Source of the DNA: Lachnospiraceae bacterium
GTDB lineage: Bacteria; Bacillota; Clostridia; Lachnospirales; Lachnospiraceae
Direction of reading: 5' to 3'
Assembly (NCBI GenBank): GCA_016290615.1
Contig: JAEEUS010000001.1
Span: 62,001 to 126,000 of the forward strand
Length of the DNA stretch: 64,000 bases
Of the stretch, positions 24,046-33,665 are shown piece after piece. Position 1 is the first letter of the stretch. The number at the start of each line of letters is the position of its first letter. Position numbers and translations under genes: made by a program. Under the pieces are notes generated by a model. It had not been told where the DNA came from and made no database searches. It saw nothing but the letters and a program-made list of their open reading frames with translations.

Positions 24046-24081
24046 AAAATTACCCTCATGTCATTTAATAACTACGGTATC

Positions 24082-24112
24082 ATTATACTACTCATGGATA
24101 CAACTATTGTAT
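24082..24112 (-). promoter_or_regulatory. promoter and palindrome of the isomerase/dehydrogenase pair
   Basis: Minus strand -10 TATAAT (24082-24087) with no good -35. The palindrome ATACAA-CTA-TTGTAT (plus-strand reading, 24098-24112) sits where the -35 should be, so either an activator or a repressor could act there. Confidence 0.5.
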
Positions 24113-24160
24113 TCATTAATACGCTAATCGCTTGTCAATTCTATACGTGCAGATCACAGA

Positions 24161-24192
24161 TAAAACAAAAAGCGCACCCCTGTGGGTGCGCT
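24161..24192 (-). terminator. rho-independent terminator after the aconitase-like gene
   Basis: Minus strand AGCGCACCC, loop ACAG, GGGTGCGCT with a 9-bp perfect stem, then TTTTGTTTTA. It begins 17 nt past the stop at 24209. Confidence 0.9.
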
Positions 24193-24208
24193 CCATATAG
24201 TGTAAATA

Positions 24209-26497
24209 TTAAATCCTGTTATAATTAATCAGGCATCCTTTAAGAATGATCTGTCTCTCTTCATCCGTAAGATCTCCGAGTGTCAGTTCAAATTCCTCAA
24301 GGTTTGAACCCTTTACGGCATACGCTTTAATAACAGCCGTTTTTTCTTCTACCGCTTTTCTGATGCTCGGCAGATAGATGTAGTCAAGGTTTGTGAAAGG
24401 AAGCTCACCTTCTTTTATGATGAACGGAAGCATTCCCCAGTTGATGAGATTTGAACGGTAACGCTTTGTAGCATACTCGTTTGCTATGTTAGCCCATCCG
24501 CCCAGAACCTTCTGACAGCTTGCAGCCTGTTCTCTTGCAGAACCGTCACCGGGCTTAACAGCAAATATCGTTGATCCGTATCCGATACCACCTGTTATTG
24601 CATCGGGATATTCCTTTGTGATGACATCCATCACACCCTTAAGATCTTCTTTTGCATTAAATACATCCTCGCCTGCCATGAGTGCATTCTGAACCTTCTG
24701 CATCTCTTTGGCACGACCCACGTACTCGGGATCCTTTCTTGAGAGAGTGAACTCTGCAAGACCGAGAGGATTTGAACGGTATGAAGAAGTCTCTCCTGAA
24801 GGAATAAGTTCATCAGTTGTTGTAACGGGATCATGTATCTCGCTGACAACTCTTAAGACAAGGTTGTTTGGAAGCTCGCACATCTTCGGCCAGTCCTTTA
24901 TATTGGGACCGAACTTGATCTCAACGCTAGGATCTGCAACACCCTTGCTGTCAAATACTCTGTTCTTGTAAATATTGCTGTCAAAGTGGTACTTGTATGC
25001 TCCGATACGTCCTTCCATCTCTGTTGCAGGTGTAAGATAGCCTTTGTTGGCAGCCGTAGCCGCAATGGATCTTGCATCCATGAGTGCAACGGAAGCAATC
25101 TGGCCGTTTTGTACCTTTGAACCTTCACGGTTAGGAAAGTTACGTGTACTGTGTCTGATCGAGAACGCATTGTTTGCGGGTGTATCTCCTGCACCGAAGC
25201 AGGGTCCGCAGAATGCTGTCTTTAATATGGCACCTGTCTCAAGCAGTGTTGCTGCGCATCCGTTCTTCATAAGCTCCATATAGATAGGAGTTGAAGCAGG
25301 GTAAACATTCAGTGTGAATTCATCGGAACCTATATAGCTGCCTTTAAGGATATCAGCCGCTGCGCAGATGTTCTCGAATCCGCCGCCCGCACATCCGGCT
25401 ATTACTCCCTGGTCTACATAGAGCTTTCCGTTTCTTATCTTATCCTTAAGAGAGAACTGAACCTTGTCGCCAAAGCTTACCTTTGCTCTCTCCTCAACTT
25501 CATGAAGCACGTCTGAAAGGTTTGCATTTACATCGTCGATCGTGTATGCATTTGACGGATGGAAAGGCATTGCTATCATGGGCTTTACCTTGTCAAGCTC
25601 GATAGTGATCATGCCGTCATAGTATGCAACCTCGCCGGGATTAAGCTCTTTAAAGTCCTCGCTTCTTTCATGGATATCGTAGAAGTCCTTGATTTCATTA
25701 TCAGTCTTCCATATAGATGACAGACATGTTGTCTCTGTCGTCATTACATCTACACCGATACGGAAGTCTGCGCTCAAACTGTCTACGCCAGGACCTACAA
25801 ACTCCAAGACCTTATTCTTAACATATCCGTTTGCAAATACTGCTCCAATAAGAGCTATAGCCACGTCCTGAGGACCTACGCCCTTTGAAGGCTTTCCTGT
25901 CATATAGATACCGATAACACCGGGTCTGTCTATATCATAGGTCTGGTTTAAGAGCTGTTTAACAAGCTCGGGACCGCCTTCACCCATAGCCATGGTACCG
26001 AGTGCGCCGTAACGCGTATGTGAATCGGAACCCAGTATCATCCTGCCACCGCCTGCAAGCATCTCTCTTGCAAACTGGTGAATTACAGCCTGGTGAGGAG
26101 GTACATACACTCCGCCGTATTTCTTAGCGCATGTCAGACCAAACATATGGTCATCCTCGTTTATAGTACCGCCTACCGCACAGAGTGAATTGTGACAGTT
26201 GGTAAGTACATAGGGGATGGGAAACTTCTCGAGTCCTGATGCTCTGGCTGTCTGGATTATGCCTACAAACGTGATATCATGGCTGGTAAGCTTATCAAAC
26301 TTTATCTTAAGCTTGTCCATGTTGTCGCTTGTGTTATGATCCTTTAGGATGCCGTAAGCGATAGTCTCTTTTAAAGCTTCTTCTTTAGACACTTCCCTGC
26401 CGGTCTTTGCCTTTATGGCTGAAACAGCTTCCGCACTGTCTTCGACTATCTCTGTGCCTTTTATCAGATACGCTCCGCCTTTTGATAATGTAATCAT
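24209..26497 (-). CDS. aconitase-superfamily hydratase (YbhJ-like)
   Basis: 762 residues, aconitase superfamily. [4Fe-4S] ligand candidates: the Cys in [12 protein letters not shown] (place of GSCTNS) and both Cys in [11 protein letters not shown]. The C-terminal swivel domain is fused, as in AcnA-type enzymes. The order and length are closest to the YbhJ-type putative aconitates, so I do not claim it is the citrate-cycle aconitase; substrate specificity is undetermined. It lies 18 nt behind glgP and ends at the strong terminator 24161-24192, so it may be the last gene of a T-box-led unit with ileS and glgP. Confidence 0.85.
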   Translation of the reverse strand: MITLSKGGAYLIKGTEIVEDSAEAVSAIKAKTGREVSKEEALKETIAYGILKDHNTSDNMDKLKIKFDKLTSHDITFVGIIQTARASGLEKFPIPYVLTNCHNSLCAVGGTINEDDHMFGLTCAKKYGGVYVPPHQAVIHQFAREMLAGGGRMILGSDSHTRYGALGTMAMGEGGPELVKQLLNQTYDIDRPGVIGIYMTGKPSKGVGPQDVAIALIGAVFANGYVKNKVLEFVGPGVDSLSADFRIGVDVMTTETTCLSSIWKTDNEIKDFYDIHERSEDFKELNPGEVAYYDGMITIELDKVKPMIAMPFHPSNAYTIDDVNANLSDVLHEVEERAKVSFGDKVQFSLKDKIRNGKLYVDQGVIAGCAGGGFENICAAADILKGSYIGSDEFTLNVYPASTPIYMELMKNGCAATLLETGAILKTAFCGPCFGAGDTPANNAFSIRHSTRNFPNREGSKVQNGQIASVALMDARSIAATAANKGYLTPATEMEGRIGAYKYHFDSNIYKNRVFDSKGVADPSVEIKFGPNIKDWPKMCELPNNLVLRVVSEIHDPVTTTDELIPSGETSSYRSNPLGLAEFTLSRKDPEYVGRAKEMQKVQNALMAGEDVFNAKEDLKGVMDVITKEYPDAITGGIGYGSTIFAVKPGDGSAREQAASCQKVLGGWANIANEYATKRYRSNLINWGMLPFIIKEGELPFTNLDYIYLPSIRKAVEEKTAVIKAYAVKGSNLEEFELTLGDLTDEERQIILKGCLINYNRI

Positions 26498-26515
26498 TTA
26501 TTTTCTCCCTGTATC

Positions 26516-29020
26516 TTATTTATCGCTGACTTTCTTCTTGGGCAGCTTAACCTTGTCAAGATGCCAGATATCATCAACATACTCCTGGATGGTTCTGTCA
26601 GATGTGAACTTGCCTGAGCATGCAACATTAAGAATAGCTGCCTTTGCCCATCTTTCCTCATCCTTGTAGAATTCCTCTATCTTCTTCTGAGCCTCTGCAT
26701 ATGAGCGGAAGTCCTTAAGTATGAAGTATCTGTCAGCCTTGTCGGTTGATTCCGTATTAAGGAGTGAATTATACAGCGTACGGAACAGCTCTGTATCATT
26801 GTGTGAATAGAAGCCGTTAACGAGCTGCATGAGGACTTTTCTGATATCCTCGTCACTGTTGAATATGTCCATGGGATCATATCCGCCGTTATTCTCGTAG
26901 TTGATTACCTCATCTGAGCTAAGTCCGAATATAACGGCATTTTCCTTGCCTACTTCCTCAACTATCTCTACGTTGGCACCGTCCATGGTTCCGAGTGTGA
27001 TAGCACCGTTAAGCATGAACTTCATGTTACCTGTTCCGCTGGCTTCCTTGCTGGCTGTAGATATCTGCTCTGATACATCGCTGGCAGCAAAGATGAGCTC
27101 TGCGTTTGAAACTCTGTAGTTTTCTATGAATACGACCTTGATCTTGCCGTCTATTGACTCATCGTTGTTTATCACATCAGCAACGGAGTTGATAAGCTTG
27201 ATCGTAAGCTTTGCATTCTTGTATCCGGCAGCTGCCTTTGCACCGAAGATGAATGTTCTGGGATAGAACTCCATATCCGGATGCTCTTTTATCTGATTGT
27301 ACAGATACATTACATGCAGGATGTTAAGGAGCTGTCTCTTGTACTCATGAAGTCTCTTTACCTGTACGTCAAAGATAGATCTGGGATCAACCTCTACACC
27401 GTTATGCTCCATTATGTACTCGGCAAGTCTAACCTTGTTGCGGTACTTGATGTTCATGAACTCCTGACGGCACTGCTCGTCATTTGCATAAACCTTTAAT
27501 TTCTTGATCTTTGAAAGATCAGTGATCCAGTCATCACCGATATGCTCTGTTACCCAGTCTGCAAGAAGCGGGTTGGCATGAAGCAAAAATCTTCTCTGTG
27601 TGATACCGTTTGTCTTGTTATTGAACTTCTCGGGGAACATCTCGTAGAAGTCCTTAAGCTCCTGATTCTTAAGTATCTCGGTATGAAGTCTTGCAACACC
27701 GTTTACAGAATAGCCGGCAACGATTGCAAGGTGAGCCATCTTGACCTGTCCGTCATATACGATAGCCATCTTCTTGATCTTCTCCTGAGTGATACCTGTC
27801 TCGTAAGGATATTTCTTTTCGATATCAAGGATGAATCTTCTGTTTATCTCCTCAACGATCTGATAGATTCTGGGCAACAGTCTTGAGAAGAGCTCGATAG
27901 GCCATTTTTCAAGTGCTTCAGCCATAATCGTATGGTTTGTATATGCACATACCTTTGTTGTTACATCCCATGCCTCATCCCATGTGAGATAGTAGTCATC
28001 CATGAGGATCCTCATCAGCTCTGCAACAGCAACTGTGGGATGTGTATCGTTAAGCTGGAAAGTAACCTTCTCGTACATCTTTCTTACATCGTCATGTGTA
28101 CGCATGTACTTTTCAACAGCTTCCTGAACAGAAGCTGAAATGAAGAAATACTGCTGCTTTAATCTGAGTTCCTTTCCTGCCCAGTGATTGTCATTGGGAT
28201 AAAGTACCTCTACGATGTTTCTTGCAAGGTTTTCCTGCTCAACAGCCTTCTGATATTCACCCTTGTCAAATGAATCAAGCTGGAAGCATTCAACAGGCTG
28301 TGCATCCCATATCCTCAGTGTGTTTACGATGCCGTTTCCGTAACCAACGATCGGAAGGTCGTAAGGAACAGCATTTACTACCTGGTAGTTTTCCTGTCTG
28401 AATACGTTTCTGCCGTTCTCATCAACGGAAACGCTTACATAGCCGCCGAATTTAACCTGCTTTGTATATTCGGGTCTTCTTAATTCAAACGGATTGTTAA
28501 CTGCAAGCCAGTTATCCGGTACCTCAACCTGGAAGCCGTCTCTGATCTTCTGTTTAAACATACCGTAGCGGTATCTGATACCGCATCCGTATGCGCCGTA
28601 TCCGAGTGTTGCGAGTGAATCAAGGAAGCATGCCGCAAGACGTCCTAAACCACCGTTTCCGAGTGCTGCATCGGGCTCCTGGTCCTCGATCACGTTGATA
28701 TCTACTCCGAGCTCCTCAAGGCATTCCTTAACCGCCTTGTAAGCCTGCAGATTTATTAAGTTGTTTCCGAGTGCTCTGCCCATCAGAAATTCCATGGACA
28801 TGTAGTACACGATCTTGGGATCCTTCTTCTCATACTCCTTCTGAGTAGTCATCCAGTGATCCACGATAGCATCCTTGATGGCATAACCTACAGCCTGGAA
28901 TATCTCCTGGTCGGTCGCCTCTTCGATGTTCTTGCGGTACAGTGTCTTTACATTGTAAAGGACACTCCTCTTAAATAATTCTCTGTCAAAATCAAGTGTT
29001 GTTTGAACCTTCTTAGCCAT
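26516..29020 (-). CDS. glgP: glycogen/starch phosphorylase
   Basis: 834 residues, GT35. Releases glucose-1-phosphate from alpha-1,4-glucan using PLP. Seen: EDQEPDAALGNGGLGRLAACF, RYRYGMFKQ and the PLP-lysine block EASGTGNMKFMLNGA. Lies 27 nt after ileS and 18 nt before the aconitase-like gene with no terminator on either side; the ileS-glgP gap does hold a perfect 19-bp palindrome (29036-29054). Synthesis genes glgC-glgD are 11 kb away in the same window under a separate promoter. Confidence 0.97.
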   Translation of the reverse strand: MAKKVQTTLDFDRELFKRSVLYNVKTLYRKNIEEATDQEIFQAVGYAIKDAIVDHWMTTQKEYEKKDPKIVYYMSMEFLMGRALGNNLINLQAYKAVKECLEELGVDINVIEDQEPDAALGNGGLGRLAACFLDSLATLGYGAYGCGIRYRYGMFKQKIRDGFQVEVPDNWLAVNNPFELRRPEYTKQVKFGGYVSVSVDENGRNVFRQENYQVVNAVPYDLPIVGYGNGIVNTLRIWDAQPVECFQLDSFDKGEYQKAVEQENLARNIVEVLYPNDNHWAGKELRLKQQYFFISASVQEAVEKYMRTHDDVRKMYEKVTFQLNDTHPTVAVAELMRILMDDYYLTWDEAWDVTTKVCAYTNHTIMAEALEKWPIELFSRLLPRIYQIVEEINRRFILDIEKKYPYETGITQEKIKKMAIVYDGQVKMAHLAIVAGYSVNGVARLHTEILKNQELKDFYEMFPEKFNNKTNGITQRRFLLHANPLLADWVTEHIGDDWITDLSKIKKLKVYANDEQCRQEFMNIKYRNKVRLAEYIMEHNGVEVDPRSIFDVQVKRLHEYKRQLLNILHVMYLYNQIKEHPDMEFYPRTFIFGAKAAAGYKNAKLTIKLINSVADVINNDESIDGKIKVVFIENYRVSNAELIFAASDVSEQISTASKEASGTGNMKFMLNGAITLGTMDGANVEIVEEVGKENAVIFGLSSDEVINYENNGGYDPMDIFNSDEDIRKVLMQLVNGFYSHNDTELFRTLYNSLLNTESTDKADRYFILKDFRSYAEAQKKIEEFYKDEERWAKAAILNVACSGKFTSDRTIQEYVDDIWHLDKVKLPKKKVSDK

Positions 29021-29035
29021 AAATCATTCCTTTCC

Positions 29036-29054
29036 ATGTTGATCAGATCAACAT
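29036..29054. repeat. perfect 19-bp palindrome between ileS and glgP
   Basis: ATGTTGATC-A-GATCAACAT, 9-bp arms around a single base, overlapping the ileS stop codon. In RNA it would fold as an 8-bp stem with a 3-nt loop but is not followed by U residues, so it is not a terminator. It could be an operator or an mRNA processing hairpin. Confidence 0.6.
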
Positions 29055-32000
29055 CTCTCTATGCAGATGGTAACATTTTCACCATTGACGTTCCAATCCT
29101 TTTTAACGGCGTATTCATCCGTGAATGAGAATCCGTTTGCAAGTACCTTGTCCCCGATCGTCTTCTCGTTCTTTTTAACTACCTCAGCAAGCTTTTCATT
29201 GTTAAGAACCGATACGAGTATATGATCCATAACCTCAAATCCTGCATCCTTACGCATTGTCTGGATCTTTGATATGAGCTCGTTTGCATTACCCTCTTCC
29301 AAAAGCTCGTCAGTGAGAGTCGTATCCATTACAACGGTTGTCTTGTTATCAGCCTCGGTAACAAATCCTTCCTTCTGGCTCATCGTGATAAGCAGATCTT
29401 CCTCTGCAAGTCTTATCTCCTCACCGTCATTAAATACGAGTGCTCCGTTTGCCTTAAGCTCATCCATAGCATCGTTTCCGTCAAGGGATGCAAGTGTCTT
29501 CTGGATGAATCCGAGATGCTTTCCGTACTTGGGTCCTACCGTCTTAAGCTGAGGCTTGAAAGTATAAGTCGTAAAGTCTCTTACATCATCGGTAAATGTG
29601 ACCTTCTTGACATTTAATTCATCCTCTATGATCTCAACATAGTACTCTGAAAGTGCATTCTCAGTCTTAACAAACATGTTTGCTATAGGCTGACGATTCT
29701 TTATATTAGATGCATTTCTGCATGCACGTCCCTTTACAACGATATCAACGGCAGCGTCCATATCCGACTCAAGAGCCTTATCGATCATGCTCTCGTCAAC
29801 GGTCGGGAAATCACAAAGATGTACGCTTATCGGAGCTGAGCTGTCAACTGAGCATACAAGATTTCTGTAGATCTCATCAGCCATGAAAGGAATCATTGGT
29901 GCAGCTGCCTTTGCTACATTCACAAGCGCTGTGTAAAGAGTCATGTATGCATTGATCTTATCCTGCTCCATGCCCTTTGCCCAGAATCTCTCACGACCGC
30001 GGCGAACATACCAGTTACTCATCTCATCAACGAATTCCTGAAGTGCTCTTGCTGCCTCGGGTATCCTGTAATTTGCCAGGTTGTCATCAACAGCGCCTAC
30101 CATGGTGTTCATCTTTGAAAGGAGCCATCTGTCCATTACACCAAGGTTTGCCTTGTCGAGTGTATATTTTGTTGCATCAAAATCATCTATATTTGCATAA
30201 AGTACGAAGAATGCATATGTATTCCAGAGTGTTCCCATGAACTTTCTCTGTCCTTCAACGACTGCGTCGCCGTGGAAACGGTTAGGAAGCCATGGAGCGG
30301 AATTGATATAAAAATACCATCTGATAGCATCTGCACCGTACTTTTCAAGAGCATCAAAAGGATCAACTGCGTTGCCCTTGCTCTTGCTCATCTTCTGACC
30401 GTCCTTGTCCTGTACATGTCCGAGGACTATTACATTCTCATAGGGCGACTTGTTAAACAGAAGTGTTGATTCCGCCATGAGTGAATGGAACCATCCTCTT
30501 GTCTGGTCAACAGCCTCTGAGATGAACTGTGCAGGGAACTGCTGCTCAAAGAGCTCCTTGTTCTCGAACGGATAATGATGCTGTGCAAAAGGCATTGCAC
30601 CTGAATCAAACCAGCAGTCGATAACCTCGGGAACCCTGTGCATCTCCTTGCCACATTCAGGGCACTTGCATGTTATCTCATCTATATATGGTCTGTGCAG
30701 TTCAACGGTAAGTGCAGCATCGTTTCCTGAAAGCTGCTTAAGCTCTTCACGGCTTCCGATGCACTCTCTGTGACCGCATTCGCATTCCCAGATATTGAGA
30801 GGTGTTCCCCAGTATCTGTTACGTGATATAGCCCAGTCCTGGATGTTCTCAAGCCAGTTGCCGAAACGGCCCTTACCGATCGATTCGGGTATCCAGTTGA
30901 CTGTATTGTTATTTCTTATAAGATCATCCCTTACAGCTGTCTCCTTGATGTACCAGCTCTCTCTTGCATAGTAAACAAGAGGTGTGTCACATCTCCAGCA
31001 GTGAGGATATTCATGTTCAAACTTGGGTGCATCGTAAAGAAGCTTTCTTGAAGAAAGTTCCTTTATTACCTCGGGATCCGCGCTTACAGCGCCTGCCTTT
31101 ATCTCAGACTCTGTAGGCTTGCATCTCATACCGCCAAACGGTGTCTCGTTAAGCATAACACCCTTGTCATCAACCATCTGTACGAAAGGAAGGTCGTAAT
31201 TGCGTCCTACGTTGGCATCGTCTTCACCGAATGCGGGAGCGATATGAACTATTCCTGTACCGTCTGTCATAGTTACATAGTCATCGCATGTAACAAAGAA
31301 GCCCTTCTTGTTCTGCTTGTCGGCAACCTTCTTAGCGCACTCGTATAAAGGCTCGTATTCCTTGTACTCGAGATCCTTTCCCTTATACTCTTCAAGCACC
31401 TCGTATGCGGGCTCGTCTTCCTTCTTAAGAGGAGAAAGAACCGTATCAAGAAGCGCCTTTGCCATGTAATATGTATAACCGTCCGCAGCCTTTACCTTGC
31501 AGTAGTCATCCGAAGGATTTACGCAGAGAGCCACGTTTGAAGGCAGTGTCCAGGGTGTTGTCGTCCATGCAAGGAAATATGCATCCTCGCCTACCACCTT
31601 GAATCTTACGATAGCAGATCTTTCCTTAAGTGTCTTGTATCCCTGTGATACCTCTGCACTTGAAAGAGGAGTACCGCATCTGGGGCAGTAAGGTACGATC
31701 TTAAAGCCCTTGTAGAGCAGGCCTTTCTTCCATATCTCCTTAAGAGCCCACCACTCGGACTCGATATAGTCGTCATGATATGTAACATACGGATCGTCCA
31801 TATCGGCCCAGAATCCTACAGTACCTGAGAAGTCCTCCCACATACCCTTGTATTTCCATACGGATTCCTTGCACTTGTCGATGAACGGCTCCATGCCGTA
31901 TTCCTCGATCTGTTCCTTTCCGTTGAGTCCGAGAAGCTTTTCAACCTCAAGCTCTACGGGCAGTCCGTGTGTATCCCATCCGGCCTTTCTGGGAACCATA

Positions 32001-32230
32001 TATCCCTTCATGGTCCTGTATCTGGGGATCATGTCTTTGATTACTCTTGTAAGGACATGGCCTATATGCGGCTTTCCGTTTGCAGTCGGAGGGCCGTCAT
32101 AGAAGGTATATACCTCCCCGTCCTTTCTCTGTTCCATGCTCTTTCTGAAGATGTCATTCTCCTGCCAGAATGCAAGAGTTTCTTTTTCTCTGTCCACAAA
32201 GTTCAGATTAGTATCAACCTTATTGTACAT
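29048..32230 (-). CDS. ileS: isoleucyl-tRNA synthetase (IleS2-like)
   Basis: 1060 residues, class I synthetase charging tRNA-Ile. HIGH motif at 55-58 (PPTANGKPHIGH), KMSKS at 613-617, editing-domain WTTTPWTLPSN. The HIGH-region wording (PTANGKPHIGHVLTR, PRYRTMKGYMVPRKAGWDTHG) and the length over 1000 match the IleS2 group found in clostridia and related to eukaryotic enzymes; that group is generally less sensitive to mupirocin. Expression is controlled by the Ile T-box immediately upstream (32241-32531). Confidence 0.97.
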   Translation of the reverse strand: MYNKVDTNLNFVDREKETLAFWQENDIFRKSMEQRKDGEVYTFYDGPPTANGKPHIGHVLTRVIKDMIPRYRTMKGYMVPRKAGWDTHGLPVELEVEKLLGLNGKEQIEEYGMEPFIDKCKESVWKYKGMWEDFSGTVGFWADMDDPYVTYHDDYIESEWWALKEIWKKGLLYKGFKIVPYCPRCGTPLSSAEVSQGYKTLKERSAIVRFKVVGEDAYFLAWTTTPWTLPSNVALCVNPSDDYCKVKAADGYTYYMAKALLDTVLSPLKKEDEPAYEVLEEYKGKDLEYKEYEPLYECAKKVADKQNKKGFFVTCDDYVTMTDGTGIVHIAPAFGEDDANVGRNYDLPFVQMVDDKGVMLNETPFGGMRCKPTESEIKAGAVSADPEVIKELSSRKLLYDAPKFEHEYPHCWRCDTPLVYYARESWYIKETAVRDDLIRNNNTVNWIPESIGKGRFGNWLENIQDWAISRNRYWGTPLNIWECECGHRECIGSREELKQLSGNDAALTVELHRPYIDEITCKCPECGKEMHRVPEVIDCWFDSGAMPFAQHHYPFENKELFEQQFPAQFISEAVDQTRGWFHSLMAESTLLFNKSPYENVIVLGHVQDKDGQKMSKSKGNAVDPFDALEKYGADAIRWYFYINSAPWLPNRFHGDAVVEGQRKFMGTLWNTYAFFVLYANIDDFDATKYTLDKANLGVMDRWLLSKMNTMVGAVDDNLANYRIPEAARALQEFVDEMSNWYVRRGRERFWAKGMEQDKINAYMTLYTALVNVAKAAAPMIPFMADEIYRNLVCSVDSSAPISVHLCDFPTVDESMIDKALESDMDAAVDIVVKGRACRNASNIKNRQPIANMFVKTENALSEYYVEIIEDELNVKKVTFTDDVRDFTTYTFKPQLKTVGPKYGKHLGFIQKTLASLDGNDAMDELKANGALVFNDGEEIRLAEEDLLITMSQKEGFVTEADNKTTVVMDTTLTDELLEEGNANELISKIQTMRKDAGFEVMDHILVSVLNNEKLAEVVKKNEKTIGDKVLANGFSFTDEYAVKKDWNVNGENVTICIERC

Positions 32231-32240
32231 AGAAACCTCC

Positions 32241-32531
32241 CTTGAAAAATAAAAAAGGTCTTACCCGCATAAGGATAAGACCTGTATCTTACAACCACCT
32301 TATTGCGACATACTCTTCGTTTACAAATGCTTAAAGCCCCTTTGCCAAGATTCATATGCGTGCCGGTAACGTCGGCATGACGGCGTAGCTTACTCTTTAT
32401 CATTTCAGCCTTGCAGCTCGGAAGTGATATTCAGTCATGTACTACTCTCACATACCTCTCACCGTCGTATGCTCGCTCATGATTTCATATTCATGACCTA
32501 CTGTCTTCGTCATCGCTTTTACTATTAGATT
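32241..32531 (-). promoter_or_regulatory. T-box riboswitch, isoleucine (ATC specifier)
   Basis: About 290-nt leader between the promoter and ileS. It starts with the stem-I sequence GACGAAGACAGTA, carries a GAATATCAC specifier loop with ATC (Ile) at 32428-32426, a stem III (TGCCGACGTTACCGGCA), the T-box bulge with TGGT (32297-32294) that pairs with the tRNA 3' end, and an 11-bp terminator stem AGGTCTTATCC / GGGTAAGACCT (32283-32256) followed by TTTTTATTTTT. Uncharged tRNA-Ile should stabilise the antiterminator and turn the operon on. Confidence 0.93.
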
Positions 32532-32537
32532 GCATAT

Positions 32538-32567
32538 ATTATAGACGCTATTGCAGCTTCATGTCAA
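32538..32567 (-). promoter_or_regulatory. sigma-A promoter of the ileS T-box transcript
   Basis: Minus strand: -35 TTGACA (32562-32567), 18-nt spacer, -10 TATAAT (32538-32543). Both consensus boxes; the -35 lies inside the 3' end of the LD-carboxypeptidase gene. Confidence 0.8.
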
Positions 32568-33597
32568 CTGTAAGCTTGCCGTCTTTAAGGGTAATATCGG
32601 CTAAACTGCCGCATATCAAAGGCATCATCGGAGACAGATGACCGATATCCGCATCCATGATCACGGGCACGCCCAGTTTCTCGACAGTATACAGAATCGC
32701 ATCATACTGATCAAGATTAAACATGGGTTCGTTAAACTGAAGCGGTCTGCCTATCATAAAGCCTCTGCAGTACTTAAACCATCCCGATTCGTACATCTGC
32801 CACATGGCTCTTCTCATGGAAAATACATTTAAGTCACAGCTTTCAAGAAACCATACAAAACCGTCGTCTTTGTATTTTTCGAGGAATTGATCCACTTTGT
32901 CAAAACGAGTGCCTCTTATGCCTACAAGACAGTCCATACAGCCGCCGATAAGCCTTCCGGCCATCTTTATATCATCCGCATTTTCCATCTTTTTATCTGC
33001 ATTTGGCATATATCCTTTAAGGATCGTAGGCTCGGTGCAGTTATACGGTGCGAGCGGATCCTCTTCGGATTTAAGTGACATTATCTCCCATCTGTCATAG
33101 TTATGTACAGACATGCACTCGCCCTTTAGCATATGCCATGCATCAAATATCGATTCATGCCACGACTCCATTCCGAATTTCGCTGCATTGGGTCCGTATA
33201 TTGAAGCCACATCACAGAGCGTTGTCAGCAGAAAAGTCATATGCGTATTATCTGAATAGCCCATATACCACTTCGGCTTTGCCTGCTTTATCTTTTCAAA
33301 GTCAACATTGCTTATGGTCTCACACATAAGCTCTCCGCCGCCGCAGCTTATAATGGCATCATTTGAATCTGATATATAGTACTCCGAGAGCTCTTTGCCG
33401 CAGCTAACGGGATCGCTGCTTATTCCTATACCGTCTTCCTTGTAGCAGTTCGGTCCAAGCTCAGTGTTAAATCCGTCCTGTTTAAGGATATTTAAAAAGT
33501 TTTCAAAGCAGCTCTTATAAGGCTGTGCATTGCATCCGAATGCCGGTGCAACAAAAGCTATGGTATCGTTCTTTTTTATAAATTCAGGATATCTCAT
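32548..33597 (-). CDS. LD-carboxypeptidase-like (peptidase family S66)
   Basis: 349 residues, S66 family of LdcA/MccF serine peptidases. Seen: the SCGGGE strand, the nucleophile block GYSDNT, a C-terminal PVIMDADIGHLSPMMPL with catalytic-type His. Members recycle peptidoglycan tetrapeptides by removing the last D-Ala, or cleave peptide antibiotics (MccF). Which applies is not decidable here. No terminator separates it from the ileS promoter, which overlaps its 3' end. The gene starts only 22 nt past the upstream BI-1 terminator, so its own promoter is not obvious. Confidence 0.85.
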   Translation of the reverse strand: MRYPEFIKKNDTIAFVAPAFGCNAQPYKSCFENFLNILKQDGFNTELGPNCYKEDGIGISSDPVSCGKELSEYYISDSNDAIISCGGGELMCETISNVDFEKIKQAKPKWYMGYSDNTHMTFLLTTLCDVASIYGPNAAKFGMESWHESIFDAWHMLKGECMSVHNYDRWEIMSLKSEEDPLAPYNCTEPTILKGYMPNADKKMENADDIKMAGRLIGGCMDCLVGIRGTRFDKVDQFLEKYKDDGFVWFLESCDLNVFSMRRAMWQMYESGWFKYCRGFMIGRPLQFNEPMFNLDQYDAILYTVEKLGVPVIMDADIGHLSPMMPLICGSLADITLKDGKLTVDMKLQ

Positions 33598-33618
33598 GTT
33601 CTACCTCAAATTGCAAAA

Positions 33619-33646
33619 GAGTGCCATATCATCAGATATGACACTC
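33619..33646 (-). terminator. rho-independent terminator of the BI-1 gene
   Basis: Minus strand GAGTGTCATATC / GATATGGCACTC with a TGAT loop (one internal mismatch), followed by TTTTGC. Located 20 nt past the stop at 33666. Confidence 0.75.
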
Positions 33647-33665
33647 CGCATTATAAGTCAGTTTA

